The position numbers and the translations under genes are program-made. A stretch of 64,000 nt of DNA. It comes from Virgibacillus subterraneus. Lineage in GTDB: Bacteria; Bacillota; Bacilli; Bacillales; Amphibacillaceae. The notes below the pieces were generated by a model that was not told the DNA's origin, ran no database searches, and was given only the letters and a program-made list of their open reading frames with translations. The stretch is from contig NZ_FOEH01000001.1 of NCBI RefSeq assembly GCF_900110695.1, positions 62,001 through 126,000 on the forward strand, given 5' to 3'. Below, piece by piece: positions 62,487 to 64,000 of the stretch (positions within the stretch are counted from its first letter, which is position 1; every line of letters begins with the position of its first letter).

Positions 62487-64000
62487 TTGGCAACTATTAA
62501 AACCGGAAATTATGGTGGTTCTTACTTAGTTAATCAGATAAAAGCGAATGATGCGTTTTTCCCGGAAGATTTAACAGACGAACATAAAATGATTGAAAAG
62601 ACAGCACAGCAATTTGCTATTAAAGAAGTTGAACCGCGTCATGAAGAGATTGAAGCACAACAGTTTAATGTTGTCGTTGACTTGATGAAGAAGGCGGGGG
62701 ATCTTGGATTGCTTGCCCACAGCATCCCTGAAGAATTTGGAGGCCTGGGACTAGATAAGATTAGCAAAGGTATAGTCGGGGAGCAGATTGGACAGACAGG
62801 AAGCTATGGTGTAGCACACTCCAATCATACATGTATTGCAACACTGCCAATTACCTATTACGGGACAACCGAGCAGAAAGAAAAGTATCTTCCTAAACTG
62901 GCGAGCGGGGAATATATTGGTGCTTACTGTTTAACAGAGCCTGAAGCAGGGTCTGATGCGATGTCAGGGAAGACAACTGCAGTCCTGAACGAAGCTAAAA
63001 CACATTACCTGCTAAATGGTACGAAAATATATATTACTAACTCCTCTTTTTCGGATACATTTATTGTCTATGCAAAAGTGGATGGGGAAAAGTTCACTAC
63101 TTTTATCGTGGAGAAAGATTTCCCAGGATTAAAGCTTGGACCCGAGGAGAAAAAGATGGGAATTAAAGGCTCGTCAACAAGGTCCGTAATTTTAGAAGAT
63201 TGTGAAGTCCCTGTTGCAAACCTGCTTGGAGAAATTGGCAGGGGTCACATCATCGCGTTTACTGTCTTAAATCTTGGGCGGTTTAATCTTGGATCAGCCT
63301 GTGTAGGCGCATCCAAGTATGCATTAAAAGAAACAGTATCCCATATTAAGGAACGGAAGCAATTCAAGCAAGCACTTGCTGACTTTGGAGCTTCCAAGGA
63401 AAAAATAGCGAAAATGGCAGCACGAATTTATGCGTCTGAATCAATGCAATACAGAACGTCCGCATTATTGGAGCAGGCAATGAAAGGGCTTGACCAGGAA
63501 GCGGATAAACGTGTTGTCGCAGCAGGTTTATCTGAATATGCCCTGGAATGTGCAGCATGCAAGGTATATGGCTCGGAGACATTGGATTACTTGGCAGATG
63601 AAGGCCTTCAGCTACACGGCGGAGCAGGATTTATCAATGAATACCGGATTGAACAGATATACAGGGATTCCAGAATTAATCGTATATTTGAAGGAACGAA
63701 TGAAGTGAATCGCTTACTCTTAACAGGGCAGTTCCTGAAAAAATCACTGAAAGGAGAACTTCCTTACGAGCAAGCCGTAACGAATGCTTTTCAACGGTTG
63801 CAAGAGGGGCACAATGACCCGGATAAATACGTAAAGCTTATCGAGGATTTAAGGGCGATTTATCTTGTACAAGTAGAGCTTGCCCGCAGGAAATTTGACG
63901 AGCAATTGGAAACACAGCAAGAAGTCCTCATGAAACTATCAGACGTGGCTATCCACTTGTATGCATCCGAGTCGGCAGTGCTGCGTACCAAAAAAGAAAT
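62487..64000 (+). CDS. Acyl-CoA dehydrogenase, 3'-truncated by the window edge
   Basis: TTG 62487 follows AGGGAGAG; the frame stays open for more than 500 codons to the window end. IPEEFGGLGLDKISKGIVGEQIG, YCLTEPEAGSDAMSGKT, KKMGIKGSSTRSVILEDCEVPVANLLGE and YRDSRINRIFEGTNEVNRLL are standard FAD acyl-CoA dehydrogenase motifs, with the catalytic glutamate in FEGTNEVN. The extra C-terminal helical part fits the longer (about 590 aa) bacterial FadE-type enzymes. It catalyses the first step of beta-oxidation. Confidence 0.95.
   Translation, partial: MATIKTGNYGGSYLVNQIKANDAFFPEDLTDEHKMIEKTAQQFAIKEVEPRHEEIEAQQFNVVVDLMKKAGDLGLLAHSIPEEFGGLGLDKISKGIVGEQIGQTGSYGVAHSNHTCIATLPITYYGTTEQKEKYLPKLASGEYIGAYCLTEPEAGSDAMSGKTTAVLNEAKTHYLLNGTKIYITNSSFSDTFIVYAKVDGEKFTTFIVEKDFPGLKLGPEEKKMGIKGSSTRSVILEDCEVPVANLLGEIGRGHIIAFTVLNLGRFNLGSACVGASKYALKETVSHIKERKQFKQALADFGASKEKIAKMAARIYASESMQYRTSALLEQAMKGLDQEADKRVVAAGLSEYALECAACKVYGSETLDYLADEGLQLHGGAGFINEYRIEQIYRDSRINRIFEGTNEVNRLLLTGQFLKKSLKGELPYEQAVTNAFQRLQEGHNDPDKYVKLIEDLRAIYLVQVELARRKFDEQLETQQEVLMKLSDVAIHLYASESAVLRTKKE

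Overview
The window is a chromosomal segment of a low-GC, spore-forming Gram-positive bacterium of the Bacillaceae, most like Virgibacillus, Oceanobacillus or Lentibacillus. Support comes from the gene order parB - yyaC - mscS - yyzM - ychF - rpsF - ssb - rpsR ... yybS - gdpP - rplI - dnaB - purA ... walRKHIJ - htrA, which is the Bacillus arrangement just beside the replication origin. The sporulation-associated gene yyaC, the AT-rich sequence and strong AGGAGG ribosome binding sites also fit. The genus is inferred; no rRNA or tRNA gene was seen.

Layout. 1-8.3 kb: origin-proximal core, ending in the rpsF-ssb-rpsR operon. 8.3-11.2 kb: a degenerate intergenic repeat, then a leftward DUF1189-modA-modB-modC molybdate transport group. 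11.4-17.9 kb: yybS, gdpP (c-di-AMP phosphodiesterase), rplI, dnaB and purA with a PurR-type operator. 18-27.5 kb: a WalR-box-preceded M23 peptidase, walRKHIJ, a 533-bp palindromic repeat, and htrA followed by a cluster of three perfect DnaA boxes. 27.7-32.2 kb: MarR/ABC efflux operon, DoxX and an ABC exporter. 32.2-36 kb: small accessory genes and gene relics. 35.8-42.7 kb: a LacI-controlled sugar regulon (epimerase divergent from lacI, then ABC transporter and dehydrogenase) with four matching operators. 43-52.5 kb: PBP4-type carboxypeptidase, gdhA, a CBS/ACT protein, ypjP, TraB and other single genes, separated by repeats. 52.6-64 kb: an acyl-CoA catabolic region.

Two things stand out. First, the acyl-CoA region encodes, as separate genes, an ACAD11-like acyl-CoA dehydrogenase, an SDR dehydrogenase and an aminoglycoside-phosphotransferase-fold kinase. 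These are the parts expected for phosphorylation-dependent breakdown of 4-hydroxyacyl-CoA (as in mammalian ACAD10/11 and Pseudomonas levulinate catabolism). They sit with a TetR regulator, a thioesterase, a ComB-family phosphatase and classical beta-oxidation genes. Matching TetR-like operators precede two of the transcription units. Second, six intergenic gaps carry one family of modular, palindromic non-coding elements (about 240-600 bp) whose stem arms change together between copies. No transposase, CRISPR array or prophage was found.
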